Positions 36,801 through 47,706 are shown, counted from the first letter of the stretch. The stretch is DNA of 64,000 nucleotides from Aptenodytes patagonicus (GCF_965638725.1 NC_134961.1:434001-498000); one strand, 5' to 3'. Program-made: numbers and translations. Notes: generated from the letters alone by a model not told the origin.

Positions 36801-39800
36801 ACTGCAGCAGCAACTCCTTCAACGGGCACTAATTCCAAATGCCTCCGATTATAGAGCTACAGCACGGCAAAACATACAGCTTTGTACCCTGTTTAAAGCT
36901 CAGCTGCAAAAGCACATCTGTGTCAGGACGAGCCCTAGTAACGTATCGAAAGATACCAAATCATAGAACACAGACAGAATGCTTCCTATCAAGAACAAAT
37001 GGACTTAAGGGAGTAAGGGGTATGGCCAGTAGAAAAGCACAAACCCACGCTCAGCAACAACAGACTCATAATTCTACAGCTAGCCCCTTCCCACATTCAG
37101 CTGCAGCCTGGAATTTTAAAACCTGCCCAGCAAAGCTAATTCCTACACATAAGCCCATCTAACGAGAGACTTCTTGAGAGCATCTCCCTTCCCAGAAAGC
37201 TCTGACCTGCATGCTGCCCTTCACTCCCATTGCAGTCGATGCTATTTAAATTTGTTCTTTTTCCCCAACCTAGTAGTTAACAGCCACATGAACCAAAGTT
37301 AATTACGCTCTCAAAACATGGAAATTGCATTTTGACATTATCAGTATGTAACAGAGAACATTTCTCTTATTCTTAAAATAGAAAAAGAATATGACATTTT
37401 GAAAGCCAAAATAATAAAAGGCCTAAGTGTGAGCCACGGTACGAATGGCAGGGTACATGTCATCGCACGAGGGAAAACCCCAGCCAGCCATCCTCTTCTC
37501 TCCCAGTCACCACCAATCCCAAGGAACCCAAACCTGAACACAGCACAACAGCTGTCAACTCACTGAACTGCAGAAAAAGCTAAATACAGCTAAATTGGGA
37601 TCAACACAGAATCCCTGCGGAACATCACAAACTAGAGCTGGGGGTGCCAGGGACACCTATGTGAAGCAATGCACTCGGGCAGCAGCAATGATGTGTTTAG
37701 AATGAAGCAAAGCAACTGAAGCAAGCTCCACCAGGTAATGCTCAGGTATTCAGCAGTTACCTGTGTTATTAATTTTTCTTTTTTAAACAAAGAAAACAAT
37801 TCCGGATGACTTGCCACTATTTAGCCTTCCTCGGTTTGCTCAGATTTACCAGAAACAGGAGGCCACAGGCAGCAGGCTACAGAAACAGACACTGCATCCA
37901 GGAATAGTCCTGCTGAGCTCTCTAACGGTGGAAATATAATGCCTACAAAAAAAAGCGTTCAGTACTTTCAGAGCTTAATCATGTTCATCTTCAGGCAAGC
38001 CTCTTCAAAGAATGCTAGCGAGGCACTGTTATTTTACCACAAAAATAACTTTGCACAACATCAGAGCACGATGTGACTTAAACCTTTTATTCTTATGGTC
38101 ATTATACCGAGATCCTTTTCCAATATAGGGAGAAAATAGTGATACTCCATGTGATTCTCAAAGATCATAAATACTCTTATCTGAACTCTTCTTGCAAGCT
38201 GATCCACTAGCCCCACTTCAGAGAAGGGGCTCCAACCCAAAACTTCAGAAGAGCTGACTGTGCTCCATACTTCTCTCCCTGTTTGTTAAAAGGCAACGAA
38301 TCCCTCAACCTCTTCCTCGAGGGGAGAACGTTCAGGGTCTCACCGGCATACAAACCTCAAGTCTTCCTCCACGTCCTTCGAGATGATCTAGGTGCAGGGA
38401 GATTTTCACAGGTATTGCTCACTTCAGGTAAGACCACTAGCCCTTCTGTCTCAAAGAATCCTCTCGTCTCAGGGAGGCCTGTCATCAAATACTCACCCTT
38501 TCCAGCAGTGATCGTTGACTTGCTCCAGTCAACACCCGTGGCTGGTTTGTAATACAGGTATTTGAGACAGGTAACCAGCAGAGCCTGAGTAAAGATTTAA
38601 ACCCCCATACACACAAAGATTTAAAACATTCAGATGCCACTGATCATTAGTCCTGCTCACATTTGCTGAGCAATCCACATTCCGAGATCTCTCTTATGAT
38701 CTCCACTAAACTGCTAACTCACCAGAAAGTCTATTTCCAAGAGTAAGGCTCTTCAGTAGTAATCAGGGCTGCAGAGTTTTGCCCAAGTGAAAAAGGAAAG
38801 CACAGACCCCCATGAAACAATTCTGCAACCTACAGATTTCAGCTCACTCATAACTCCCAGTAGGGGACACAATTAATTCCCTGAATGTAATTTCCAAGCT
38901 ATGTTCTACCTGGGCAGCTTTCAGACTCATCTGTCCACTTATTAGCGGAGCTAAAATTCAGGAGGATTACCAGCTGATGCCACGTACGAATGTGCTGCAG
39001 TACTTCCACTGACAGAAACATGCTTGCCATTAGTTGCAAAGCTAACTCAGTGCAGGCCACTAACAATCTAGTGACAAGTCCCCTGAAAACAGCACATGTG
39101 CATATTAAACTAACTTGTGTTCTCCCAGAATTTTACTCCTTTCCCATGGAGACCAAAAAGAGAACCATCGCAGCTTGTTTAGCGATAAGTTTAGACAAGT
39201 TGCTGGGGCCAAAGGCTCCTATGACCAGGAACACTGGCCCACCTAAACAAAGCAAACATCAGCATGCCTTCTGCAGCTCTCAGGAATATTCCAGAGCTTT
39301 ACTTAGAGTCTGGACTCTTTCTCTTACTCTGCACCTGAAGGTCAGTGAATGAGACTCCATCACATTTCAGTGAGCACAGCTACCCAAGGGATCCAGCTTC
39401 CTGCCCGTCTCCAATCAGCCTCCCACTAAGGAATATCTGCACGCGTGAAGGATGCAGCAATAACAATGCCTTCGGGGGGAGGATGCAACATAACCAGCAC
39501 CAGAAGGCTTGGAGCATCTGTTGGAAGTTTCCAGAAAGATCCAAGGTCCCGATTTCTGCAATAATACACATCCAGAGATGGATGCTACCCCATCCAGCTG
39601 AGGCTGGTTCACCCACAGAGCTCTTCCCTTAATGGAGCACCGTTAAGATGCCAGCGAACCTGACCAAGATCGCAAGGAAAGCCTGCGCATTCCAGTTAAG
39701 TTTCCTTCTGTGCTGGTAGTGCTAACAGCTGAAATTCTGTTCCCGTTCCAGACATCACATCTTCTTTCAACACAGATCTGTGGCACCAGTACTTTTTCTT

Positions 39801-42800
39801 GCCCCTAAGGACCTGCTGACAGCAGCGTGAGAGCTCCACAGCCACTTAAAGGCCACCACAAGATCATCTGAGTGATCCACAAGATCACTTGCACAGAAGC
39901 GGTCTTCCTGCTCCTCTGCAAGATTTGTGAGCGCAAATTCCACAGCAAGAGGGAAGAGACAACTCACTGCAGACAAGTAACAACAGAAGAGAAACAGATT
40001 TCTCAACGTGCTTCTCTGCCCCGGGAGACTCGCAATGCATCCGAACATCTCCGACTTCCTCAACTTCCTCCGTGCTTCGGCACTAGCTCTAACAGCCACG
40101 CACATCACTTAATTCAACCCCTTCGACTCACCGTTTACCTTCTTCCTGGAAACGTGCCAGAAGAGGTAGAAGGCAGCCTGCATCTTCAAAACACCGTCTG
40201 GGCCCCAAAAAACTGTTGTAGAATCTCATGTCAAAAAATATACCCTAACCACAGTGACCCGCACAAAGGACGGAGGTGGGCAGAAGGTGATTGCAACAGC
40301 TTTAAAATTCTGAAATGGAAGTGAGGTGACACGGAGGCTGATGGAGCGATCGCTGGAAAATACATCTGAGCTTCAAATTAATAAAAAATAAATATAGAGA
40401 TATACAGAGATTGGTATTCAACCTCCGATCTTATTCTGCAATAGCAGCCACTGAGAAGCTAAAGTTTGAGCGCTCAGAGCTGAGGCAGCTTTTGCTAAAG
40501 CTCTTTCTACTCGTGCTGCCGGAGTCTTGCCATTGCAGCGACACAGAGGAAGGAGTGCCAGCCCTCCCCTTTGTTGGTAACCCACTGTGTCAAACCCAGC
40601 TCTTGAAATAACAGCAGGAAGGGCTATAAATAACGATGGTATCCTTAAACAATCTGGTTAAGTTGATGGACAATGTGAACCGCCACCGTATTTACTGTCA
40701 AACAGCGAGGGTAAAGATGGATTTCAAACATCCATACTCATCTCCATCCTGCAATTCTGTAATACAGCAACAATTAACAAAAGACGTGCACCATTTTCGT
40801 TTGAAAGTTGCAATGCATCTTTCACCTGGGCGCCTAAATTGAATACTTACTTCACAAGATCGCGCTGTTAAAAGCCCACATCACCTTTTGCTCTGAGAGC
40901 ATGCGAGCCAAACCTTTGAAAATTGGCTAGCTCTGTCCCCAGAGGGCAGCAGCGAAGGCGCCGACTCAACTGTTTCAAACCAGTCAGGCAGTGACACGCT
41001 GCTCAGGCCAACCAACTCTAAAGACAAAGTCGGCCTGAGCTGTAACCTGCCATTAGCACGCCAACCAGCAATGATGAAAAAGCTGCCATTCCATCAGGAG
41101 AACATCACGTGGCTGGAGAGGGGAGACTGAAAAGCTCCAAGGATTAAGGATTATTGCAGCTGGTGAGAAAAAACTTGCTAACCTAAAGATGCAGCAGTGA
41201 ACTAGAGCGCCCAGGAGAGCAGGCTAGCTATGATCTTGCGACCTCCACAGGACAAGTTTCAGGCCCTAACCATCTCAAACTGCTAAAAGAGAAATAATCT
41301 TGCAGCTGGGGGATTGTGAGAGAAAAAACATTTCAAGCAAATTCTGAGAGCTCCTGACTTCAGCGGTTCCACACACAGGTCACAGAAACTGAAATTAAAA
41401 TTATGACTGCTCCTTGGGCACAGAAAGTCCTATCTCTCCTAGAAGTTACCTACGATGCACAGATGAGCCCTGAAGAGCTGTACCAACGTCTGCCTCAGCA
41501 GAATTCCTTATTACAGAGAATATACTTACCGTTCCGGCCAGGATATCATGAGGACAGCAATCCAGAAGGTGGCTCTTGCAAACACGATCGTCTGTAAACT
41601 TCACCCTTTGTCTGGTTTCATCTCCTGAAATTCATTTGTGGTTTTAAATAAGGAGACATTAGAATACCGATAAGAGAACAAAGATGTCGGTATGATCATT
41701 TCGCCTCAATATGCAGATTAAAATACTTGGTGTTCCTGCTCCCCAAAATTACTCGAAAAAAAACTTAGAGGGTAACAGGATATTCTGGAACACTTACAAT
41801 TGGCAACAAACACTATTTTAGCATTTATTCATCCAGTACACCATGTTAAACACAGTGTTGGCGAGCCAAGTAACATCCAAGGCCTGTCATCCATATAAAG
41901 AGACAGCACAGCCCGAAGAGAAAAAAAGGAGACAGACAGTCTGGCTCGCAGCCAAAACCTTTTATTTCCCCCCCCCGCTTTTTTACTGTGAGGAAGGGGC
42001 AGGAGGTACCGAAACCCACGCTATCGGAGGGCCATGAATCACAAAACAGGGCTGTGCTGGACAGTTTTTATAGGCGATTGCTATTTGCTCATCTGATAAT
42101 TAAGGCATTGGTCCATTCGCTTTGAAAACCAAATATGCAGTGTGCTTTCCAAGGCCGTGCAAAGACGAATCTTGTAGGTCTTGGCCTGGAACACGAAGCG
42201 TGCTTCCCACCCACGTCCCACCCTCAGAAGACATTTTACACTCAGGAGCCACTTAAACAAGACAATATCAGAAAAGCAAAAAAATAAAAAATAAAAAAAG
42301 AAACAAAGTTAGTCAATACACACTGCGAGCTCCAACATATACTATACCCATCTGCATTCTTCAAGACCTCAGCTGCAGAATTTTATGCCCACTGTTGAAA
42401 AGTTTTAAAGGAAAAGTTTTCTTGCCCACACCTGCAGTAAGGAAGTCAGGGGAATGATACATAAAAGTAAAGGCAAAGTGGTAATGGTATGTGACAATTT
42501 TAAAGCTCATCTGTGTATATGACACAGGTATGTGTAATACTAAAGTATGAATATAGTTTAGGATTCGCAAGCATCCAGGAATAATGTTGTGTCTACTGAA
42601 AATGGTTTTTTATTTTTATTTTTTTTTTCTTTCTAAGCTACACTTTTAAAGTTACTTGTGAAAAAAAAGCAAACACTTTTTTTTTTTTTTGTTATAACAG
42701 CTTTAAAAATTGGTTGTGACTCACGGCTCGATGAACATGAGGCTTTTCTGCAACTCCCTTGCAGATTGATGTAGGCAGGCAAAGATACACTGAACCTTTA

Positions 42801-43615
42801 TAAATAAAATAGAGGGGCCACAATTGTTCAGTTTGTATGAAATAAAAATATGGGAAGCAATTCAATAGCAACTCAATACACAAAGAAAGAAACGCACTTA
42901 TTCACTTACGAAACAAAGTGCAAAGTACCTGAACAGCCCTGCTAATCGTGCCAAAGGAAATTTAAGTACTCAGCAAGTCGCAGAAGGGAGATACAAACCG
43001 CAGCGGGAACATATTTTGCACAGGCTGTCACATTTCTGTTCTTGGACAACAACTACAACGGCCGGCTCCCGCAGGCACACCTACCTACATGCCTCTATGT
43101 ACGGCGTGGCCTGGGCACGGAGCTTTCCCTAAAACCTCTCTGCGGCAGCCGGGGCCCGGAGCGGCGGGCTCCTACCGGGGCCGGGCCCCGCCAGGCGCTT
43201 TCTAGGGCCAGGGCCGAGGCGGGCTCCTCCGCCGGGCAGGCCTACCCCTACCGGGCTCCCTGTGCCGAGCTCGCTAGGCCGCCCCGAGGCGCGGCGAGGC
43301 CCGGGCCCGCTCCGCCGGCCCGCCCAGGCGGCCGCCCCGCACCGCCCGTCGCGCCGCTCGCTCGGCGGGGCCGGGGCCAGGCCGCGGCGGGGCGGGCTGG
43401 GGCTCCGGCTCAGGCCCGCCGCGTCCCCCGGCGCGGGAGGAGGCCGATCGCGCCGCAGGTCCGGAGCGGAGGCAGCGGCCGGGCCGGGCCCCGCGCGGCT
43501 GAGGCGGCCGCCAGGCCGCGGCGTTTCCTGCAGGCCCCGCCCGCCCCTACTCACCGTCCCGGGCCGTGCCCATGAGCTGGTCCAGCAGGGCCCGCATCTG
43601 GGCCTGGGCCGACAT
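24888..43615 (-). CDS. LUC7L: LUC7L, U1 snRNP-associated splicing factor
   Basis: Ten coding exons join in frame to 370 aa (human 371 as I recall). Exons: 43615-43555, 41624-41530, 36500-36402, 35692-35582, 34902-34759, 34332-34156, 33305-33217, 28717-28688, 27733-27569, 25029-24888. The start is MSAQAQMRALLDQLMG. A first CCCH-type zinc finger uses about C36, C44, C59 and H63 (DRVCKSHLLDCCPHDIL, then RMDLGECTKIH). A helical coiled-coil segment covers about residues 80-170. The second finger has C190, C193, H209 and H215 (CEVCSAYLGLHDNDRRLADH). An Arg/Ser-rich domain runs from about 255 to the EEREAGEI end. RMDLGECTKIHDLALRADYE distinguishes it from LUC7L2. LUC7-family proteins bind U1 snRNP and tune 5' splice-site choice in the nucleus. 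The terminal exon is more LUC7L2-like than in mammalian LUC7L. Confidence 0.97.
25030..33216 (-). other. LUC7L introns around the RS-domain exons
   Basis: Introns 25030-27568, 27734-28687 and 28718-33216 flank the Arg/Ser exons. The 4.5-kb one contains an old MIR-like SINE at about 31190-31310. Splicing-factor genes often carry poison exons in introns like these. I could not single one out by eye. Confidence 0.65.
31190..31310 (+). mobile_element. MIR-like SINE fragment
   Basis: The order of words GGGCTCTAGTCCCAGTTCTG, then CTTCTTTGGGTCAAGTTCTC, ATTTTAGAGAGGCAAATAAT and TGACCTCC follows the core and 3' part of the ancient tRNA-derived MIR family, with substitutions. The copy is degraded. Confidence 0.45.
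33306..36401 (-). other. LUC7L introns between coding exons 3 and 7
   Basis: Introns 33306-34155, 34333-34758, 34903-35581 and 35693-36401 are all GT-AG and hold nothing gene-like. Confidence 0.75.
36501..41529 (-). other. LUC7L intron 2 (5 kb)
   Basis: This is the largest LUC7L intron. I found no exon with splice sites and no RNA gene. Open frames are short and look random. Confidence 0.7.
41625..43554 (-). other. LUC7L intron 1 (1.9 kb)
   Basis: The GT-AG intron runs from the CpG island into AT-rich sequence with T-runs (about 42606-42691). No gene is seen. Confidence 0.7.
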
Positions 43616-43960
43616 GGCGGGCGCGGGGCCGGGCCGCGGGGCGCGGCGGGCGGGCGGCTCCGGCCTGGGCCTGGGCCTGGGCGGCGGCCTCGGCGGCGGC
43701 TCCGGCCTCGGCGGCGGCGGCGGCGCGCGGCGGGCGCTGGGCGGAAGCGGCCCCTCCCGCCGCCGCGCGGCATGCCGGGACCGGTAGTCCGCCGGCGGGG
43801 CGGGGCGCGGCTCCCGTCAGGCCGGCCCGGGGCTGGCGGCGGGAGAGCGGGGCGGGGGGGGGGCCGGGGCTGGCGGGGACCGGCAGCCGCTCCGCCCTGG
43901 CGCCGAAGCGCCCCCGCGTGCGGGCGTGCGCCGGGCCGCCTGCTCCGGCCCCCCCCCCGC
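43100..43960. promoter_or_regulatory. LUC7L: CpG island and promoter of LUC7L
   Basis: An abrupt CpG-dense block centres on LUC7L exon 1. A ZNF143/THAP11-like element reads ACTACCGGTCCCGGCATGC on the minus strand (43770-43788), about 155 bases upstream of the ATG at 43613-43615. It matches the ACTACAATTCCCAGCATGC consensus at most positions, with changes mainly in the A/T core. No TATA box is seen, as expected for a housekeeping gene. Confidence 0.8.
43770..43788 (-). promoter_or_regulatory. ZNF143/THAP11-like promoter element
   Basis: On the minus strand the 19-mer keeps the ACTAC, TCCC and GCATGC blocks of the SBS consensus in the right spacing. The orientation and distance fit the LUC7L start. 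Confidence 0.5.
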
Positions 43961-45780
43961 CTTAGCGGGACGCCTTGGTAGCGGTGGCGGAGGGGGCCTC
44001 GGGCTGGGGGCACCCACAGCCTGGCGGCACCCACAGCCTGGCTCCTCGCTGGGCCGCGGCGGTGGGCCCGGCCCCCATCGGCGGTGCTGCCCCTGGGTGC
44101 CCCAGCACCCGTCCCCGGGGCTGACCAAGTGTGGGCCCAGTGGCCGGGCCGCAGCGTCTGCTGGGCTGTGCCGAGCCATGCCAGGCCACGCCAAGCCGTG
44201 CCAAGCAGTGCCAAACCAGTGCCGTGCCAGGCCACGCCGAGCCGTGCCAAGCAGTGCCAAAACAGCGCCGTGCCAGGCCATGCTGAGCCATGCCAAGCAA
44301 TGCCAAACCAGAGCCGTGCCAGGCCACGCCGAGCCGTGCCAAGCAGTGCCAAACCAGAGCCGTGCCAGGCCACGCCAAGCCGTGCCAAGCAGTGCCAAAA
44401 CAGAGCTGTGCCAGGCCATGCCAGGCCATGCCGAGCCGTGCCAAGCAGTGCCAAACCAGAGCCGTGCCAGGCCATGCCAAGCCGTGCCGGGCCATGCCAA
44501 GCAGTGCTGAGCCACACCAAGCTGTGCCGTACCGTACCCTGCCGAGCCATGCCGGGCGGGAGGGCGACGGCGGGTGGCATCAGGGAGCAGACTGAAGGGT
44601 GCCTGCGGCTTATCAGCTCCCACCCGCCGTGTTTGCCCAGCGGTGCCCAGGCAGGACGGCTGCTGCTCCCGCCCCGGCGTTGCCGGTGTGAGTGTTTGGA
44701 GAGGGGAAAGGGAGCGGCACGGAGCCGGTGCCGGGTGCCCCAGGGCTGCCAGCCGGGCGAGGAGGGTGGGTGACAGCCGTGCCCAGGCTGGCACTCCCTC
44801 GCCAGTGCTGCACCGTGCCAGAGGCTGGGGACCCCACCTCAGGGGACAGCTCAGCCCAGGGTGCTCAGGGCAGGGCGGCAGGGAGGGCTCCGAGGGAGCA
44901 GACCAGGAGCTGCGGTCACCCCGAGAGCAGGGGGGCAGGGCAGCTCTGGAGCAGGGCTCTGGCCGTCCCCAACCCCGATGGCTGGCGTCCCACCCCCTGA
45001 ACGTCCCCAGCACAGGCGGTGACAGGGTCAGGGCGCTGTGTCAGGCCCCTGCCATCCTGTGCCCTCCAGCTGTCACAGGCAGGCTGCCCTGCGTCCCCTG
45101 GCCGTCCTGTGTCCCCAGTCACCCTGCATCGCCCAGCCACCTCCAGTTCCCCGGCTGTCTGGGTCCCCTGGCCATGCTCTGTGCCGCCCCAGACGGCCCC
45201 ACTGGCACGTCCCGCTGCCAAAACAGAAATTACACCTCTGGCCACAGCCACCTCGGGACCCAAGCTGCTCACCATCGTCATTGTCCTCAGTCCCTCACGC
45301 GCTGCGTGGGCCAGCACGGCCGCAGGCCAGAGCGGAGACACGGGGCACCCCAGCGCCCCATCCACAGTGACAACACTGCCATCCCTGGTGCTGTCCCCGG
45401 CGCGGAGCTGGCCCAGCTGCTCTCCACACAATATGTCCCCATCTCTGCATCCACAGGCGCTGCCTGGCAAGAGCCACCAGCCCCGGGCACCCAGCCCCAC
45501 CACCCCCCGGGGAGCACAGCACCCTGAAGTGCCTCTCCTGCTGGCCGTGCCATCGGGGCCGTGTCCTGCCGCCTCAAAAGGTTCCAAACCCCATCCTGGG
45601 GCTGGTCAGGGAGCCCCGCACCCACCTCAGGGGGGCACGAGGCTGGAGATGGGAGGTCCAGACCCACGCGGGGGCTGTGCAGCACCTGGCCCCGCTCTGC
45701 TGTGCGGGGGGCCGGCACCGCAGGACCCCCACAGAGAGGTTTTGCCTGCTGCAGCCGCAGCGGCAGCGCCTGTTTGCAGA
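43960..45780. other. Intergenic GC-rich region between LUC7L and PERCC1
   Basis: No gene is recognised. The stretch contains the 46-bp minisatellite (44169-44540), followed by 1.2 kb of C-rich sequence with imprecise GTCCC-type repetition (about 45050-45200). Long open frames on both strands reflect composition and repetition. Confidence 0.7.
44169..44540. repeat. Minisatellite, about 46-bp unit, roughly 7 copies
   Basis: The unit opens with GCCGTGCCAGGCCACGCCGA and closes with GCAGTGCCAAACCAGA. Copies differ by a few substitutions and one is about 56 bp. An inner periodicity of about 5 or 10 bp built on GCCRN is clear, so the long unit probably grew from a simple repeat. Each unit carries direct TGCCAA motifs, which are NFI half-sites. 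Confidence 0.9.
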
Positions 45781-46165
45781 GGCATCGCTCGATACGCAGT
45801 ATGTTCTTCAGAAGATCCCTACTCCAGGAGTCAAAATAGCATGAAATTTAATTTTACGCTTATTTGACAAAGCTTGATTTCGCCTCCAATCAGTGGGGAG
45901 ATAAGAGCCCTCGGCACAAGTGTGCGGGCAGTTTGGCAGCTGGGGCTGCCGATTTAATAGGTGAATTTACAGGAACAACACTTGAAAATCCCCTGGCTAG
46001 TGAACCATTAAGGTGAGCCCTGCCTTCCGTCCCCGCGTCCCTCCCCGCGCCGCTCTCCCGTTGCTGGGTGCTAAAGCAAACCCCAGCTCTGTTTACCGAG
46101 TCTACTATTACAATACAGCTACCAAATATTTGCCAGCCGTCAGCTCGCTGCTCCGCTATAAATAC
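45780..46165 (+). promoter_or_regulatory. PERCC1: AT-rich upstream block of PERCC1 (enhancer/promoter candidate)
   Basis: About 385 bases of AT-richer, non-repetitive sequence stand out inside GC-rich flanks and end at a TATA box. Visible motifs are ACAAAG (TCF/LEF-like, 45867-45872), CCAATCAG (NF-Y box, 45886-45893), AGATAAG (GATA, 45899-45905) and TGTTTAC (FOX, 46090-46096). GATA, FOX and TCF factors are typical gut-endoderm regulators. In human, the 'intestine-critical region' next to PERCC1 is required for its expression in gut enteroendocrine cells. That this block is its counterpart is inference. Confidence 0.55.
46157..46164 (+). promoter_or_regulatory. PERCC1: PERCC1 TATA box (TATAAATA)
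   Basis: TATAAATA lies about 30 bases before the predicted start of exon 1 (about 46188) and 75 bases before the donor at 46239. A sharp TATA promoter fits a tissue-restricted gene. Confidence 0.7.
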
Positions 46166-46187
46166 TTCAGGCCCAGGTGGAGGGACA

Positions 46188-46238
46188 GGAAGGGGGAGCA
46201 GCGCGGGAGCCTATGCATGGCCGGGCGGCAGCGCCAAG
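46188..46238 (+). other. PERCC1: PERCC1 exon 1
   Basis: The exon runs from about 30 bases below the TATA box to a strong donor, CCAAG|GTGAGT. It contains two ATGs. The one at 46213 (weak context) is in frame with the PERCC1 protein after splicing to 47670. The one at 46217 opens an 8-codon uORF whose TGA is just across the junction. Confidence 0.6.
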
Positions 46239-47669
46239 GTGAGTGCCGAGCCGCGGCCCCGGGCAATATGCTCCTGCACCGGGGCGTTTCTCTGGCTGAG
46301 GGTGGCAGCGGGGCAGGCTGGCTGCATCGCCAGGGCGGCCCCGCTCCCCTCTCCCTGCAGCCCAGAGGTGCGCAGTGCCTTGGGAGGCTGAGCCCCCCAC
46401 TGCCTGCCCCGGGGCAGCACGGAGGCAGGACCGGGGGTCCCGTGGTGGGGACGGCACAAAGAGGGACGCACGGTGACCCCAGAGATTGTAACGGTGCTGT
46501 CTCAGGCTGGGTGCAGGGCCCAGCACCGTGCTTGGCATGGCAGGAGCAGGACTTGTCCTCCATCCCCCAGGATTTGTCCCCTGCCCCAAGCCCCTCTCGG
46601 GGCCGGGGCTGGGGCGATGGCAGTCCCAGGCACGTGGCCAGGGATGCCCTGCAGCGAGGCGGGGCTGGGGACCCCGGGGCACAGGTAGCACTAACTACAG
46701 CGCGGCCTCATCCAGCACAGCAAGACCCAGCCGTGGCTGGAGCCCACGAGGGCAGTGTGGGGAGGTGGCCGGGTTTGCCCCATCGCAGGGAAACCCATGG
46801 GGCCATTGTGTGGGCAGGGCACAGGGTTCAGTGTCCCAGGTGCTCAGCCCAGGGTGGCAGGGTGCTGAGCCCGGGGTGGCAGGGTGGGTGCTGAGCCCCA
46901 TTCACCTCCATGCACAGCGCCAGGGTGAAGGGGAACATCCCGCTGCCCCACAGCTCTGGGGGACGTCCCTGCTGCCCTATGGCTCATGGCTCAGGGGGAC
47001 ATCCCCACTGCCCTACATCCCATGACTTGGTTGGGACATCCCTGCTGTCCCATGTCCCATGGATCAGTGAGGACATCCCTGCTGCCCCACATGCCATGAC
47101 TTGGCGACGTTCCCATTGTCCCAGATCCCATGGATTCGGGCGGACATCCCTGCTGCCCCACATCCCATATCTTGGTGGGGACACTCCTGCTGCCTCATGT
47201 CCCACGGCTTGACGGGGACATCCCTGTTGCCTGATGTCCCAGGGTTCAGTTAGGATATCCCCGCTGTCCCATGTCCCATGGCTTGGGGGGGGGGTATGAT
47301 GTCCCTGCTGCCCCATGTTCCGTGACTCAGGGGGGATGTCCCCGCTGCCCCATATCCCATGCCTTGGTGGGGACATCCCTGCTGCCCCGTGTCCCAGGGC
47401 TCAGTGGGGATGTCCCTGCTGCCCCATGTCCCAGGGCTCAGCGGGAACATCTCCACTGCCCTGTATCCCATGACTTGGTGGGGACATCCCCACTGCACCA
47501 TGTCTCATGGCTTGTGGGGGATGTCCCCACTGCCCTGCAGCCCCACCCTGGCCACGGCATGGTTCAACACGGTCCCCCTGCTGCCTCAGGGCCAAGGGCC
47601 ACTGCAGGGCGGCGGGTGGGGAGGGTGCCGGGGTGTGTGCCACCCTCACCCCGCTGTCCCTGCCCACAG
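46239..47669 (+). other. PERCC1: PERCC1 intron 1
   Basis: A 1,431-base GT-AG intron (GTGAGT to tgcccacag). Its second half is largely the 37-bp minisatellite. No other gene is seen. Confidence 0.6.
46930..47545. repeat. Minisatellite, about 37-bp unit, roughly 16 copies
   Basis: The unit is built from GGGGACATCCCTGCTGCCCC and then ATGTCCCATGGCTTGGT. The GACATCCC or GATGTCCC word recurs at spacings of mostly 35-38 bases from 46934 to 47518, with one unit of 44. It is wholly inside PERCC1 intron 1. The 37-bp period rotates the frame, so it is not coding. Confidence 0.92.
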
Positions 47670-47706
47670 GGTGAGTCCGGGCCCCGGGGTGCCCCTGCGC
47701 GCTGAC

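Noticed and set aside
41403-41597. Plausible-looking 64-aa plus-strand frame (MTAPWAQKVLSLLEV)
   Set aside because: Its 3' part is antisense to LUC7L exon 2, which explains the protein-like look. No promoter or splice support.
43129-44580. 483-codon open frame on the minus strand through the LUC7L CpG island and the 46-bp minisatellite
   Set aside because: It is low-complexity and GC-driven, reads LUC7L exon 1 in the wrong frame, and stays open because the repeat lacks stops in any frame. A 46-bp period rotates the frame, so no protein repeat is being maintained.
43926-44773. Plus-strand repeat-protein frames (RARPRRAVPSSAK type) in the minisatellite
   Set aside because: Several frames give the same style of repeat, which is what a non-coding tandem array with few stop codons produces.
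46936-47540. Could the regularly spaced repeats be a CRISPR array?
   Set aside because: The units are contiguous, similar throughout and lack unique spacers. They lie in a vertebrate intron and are a minisatellite.
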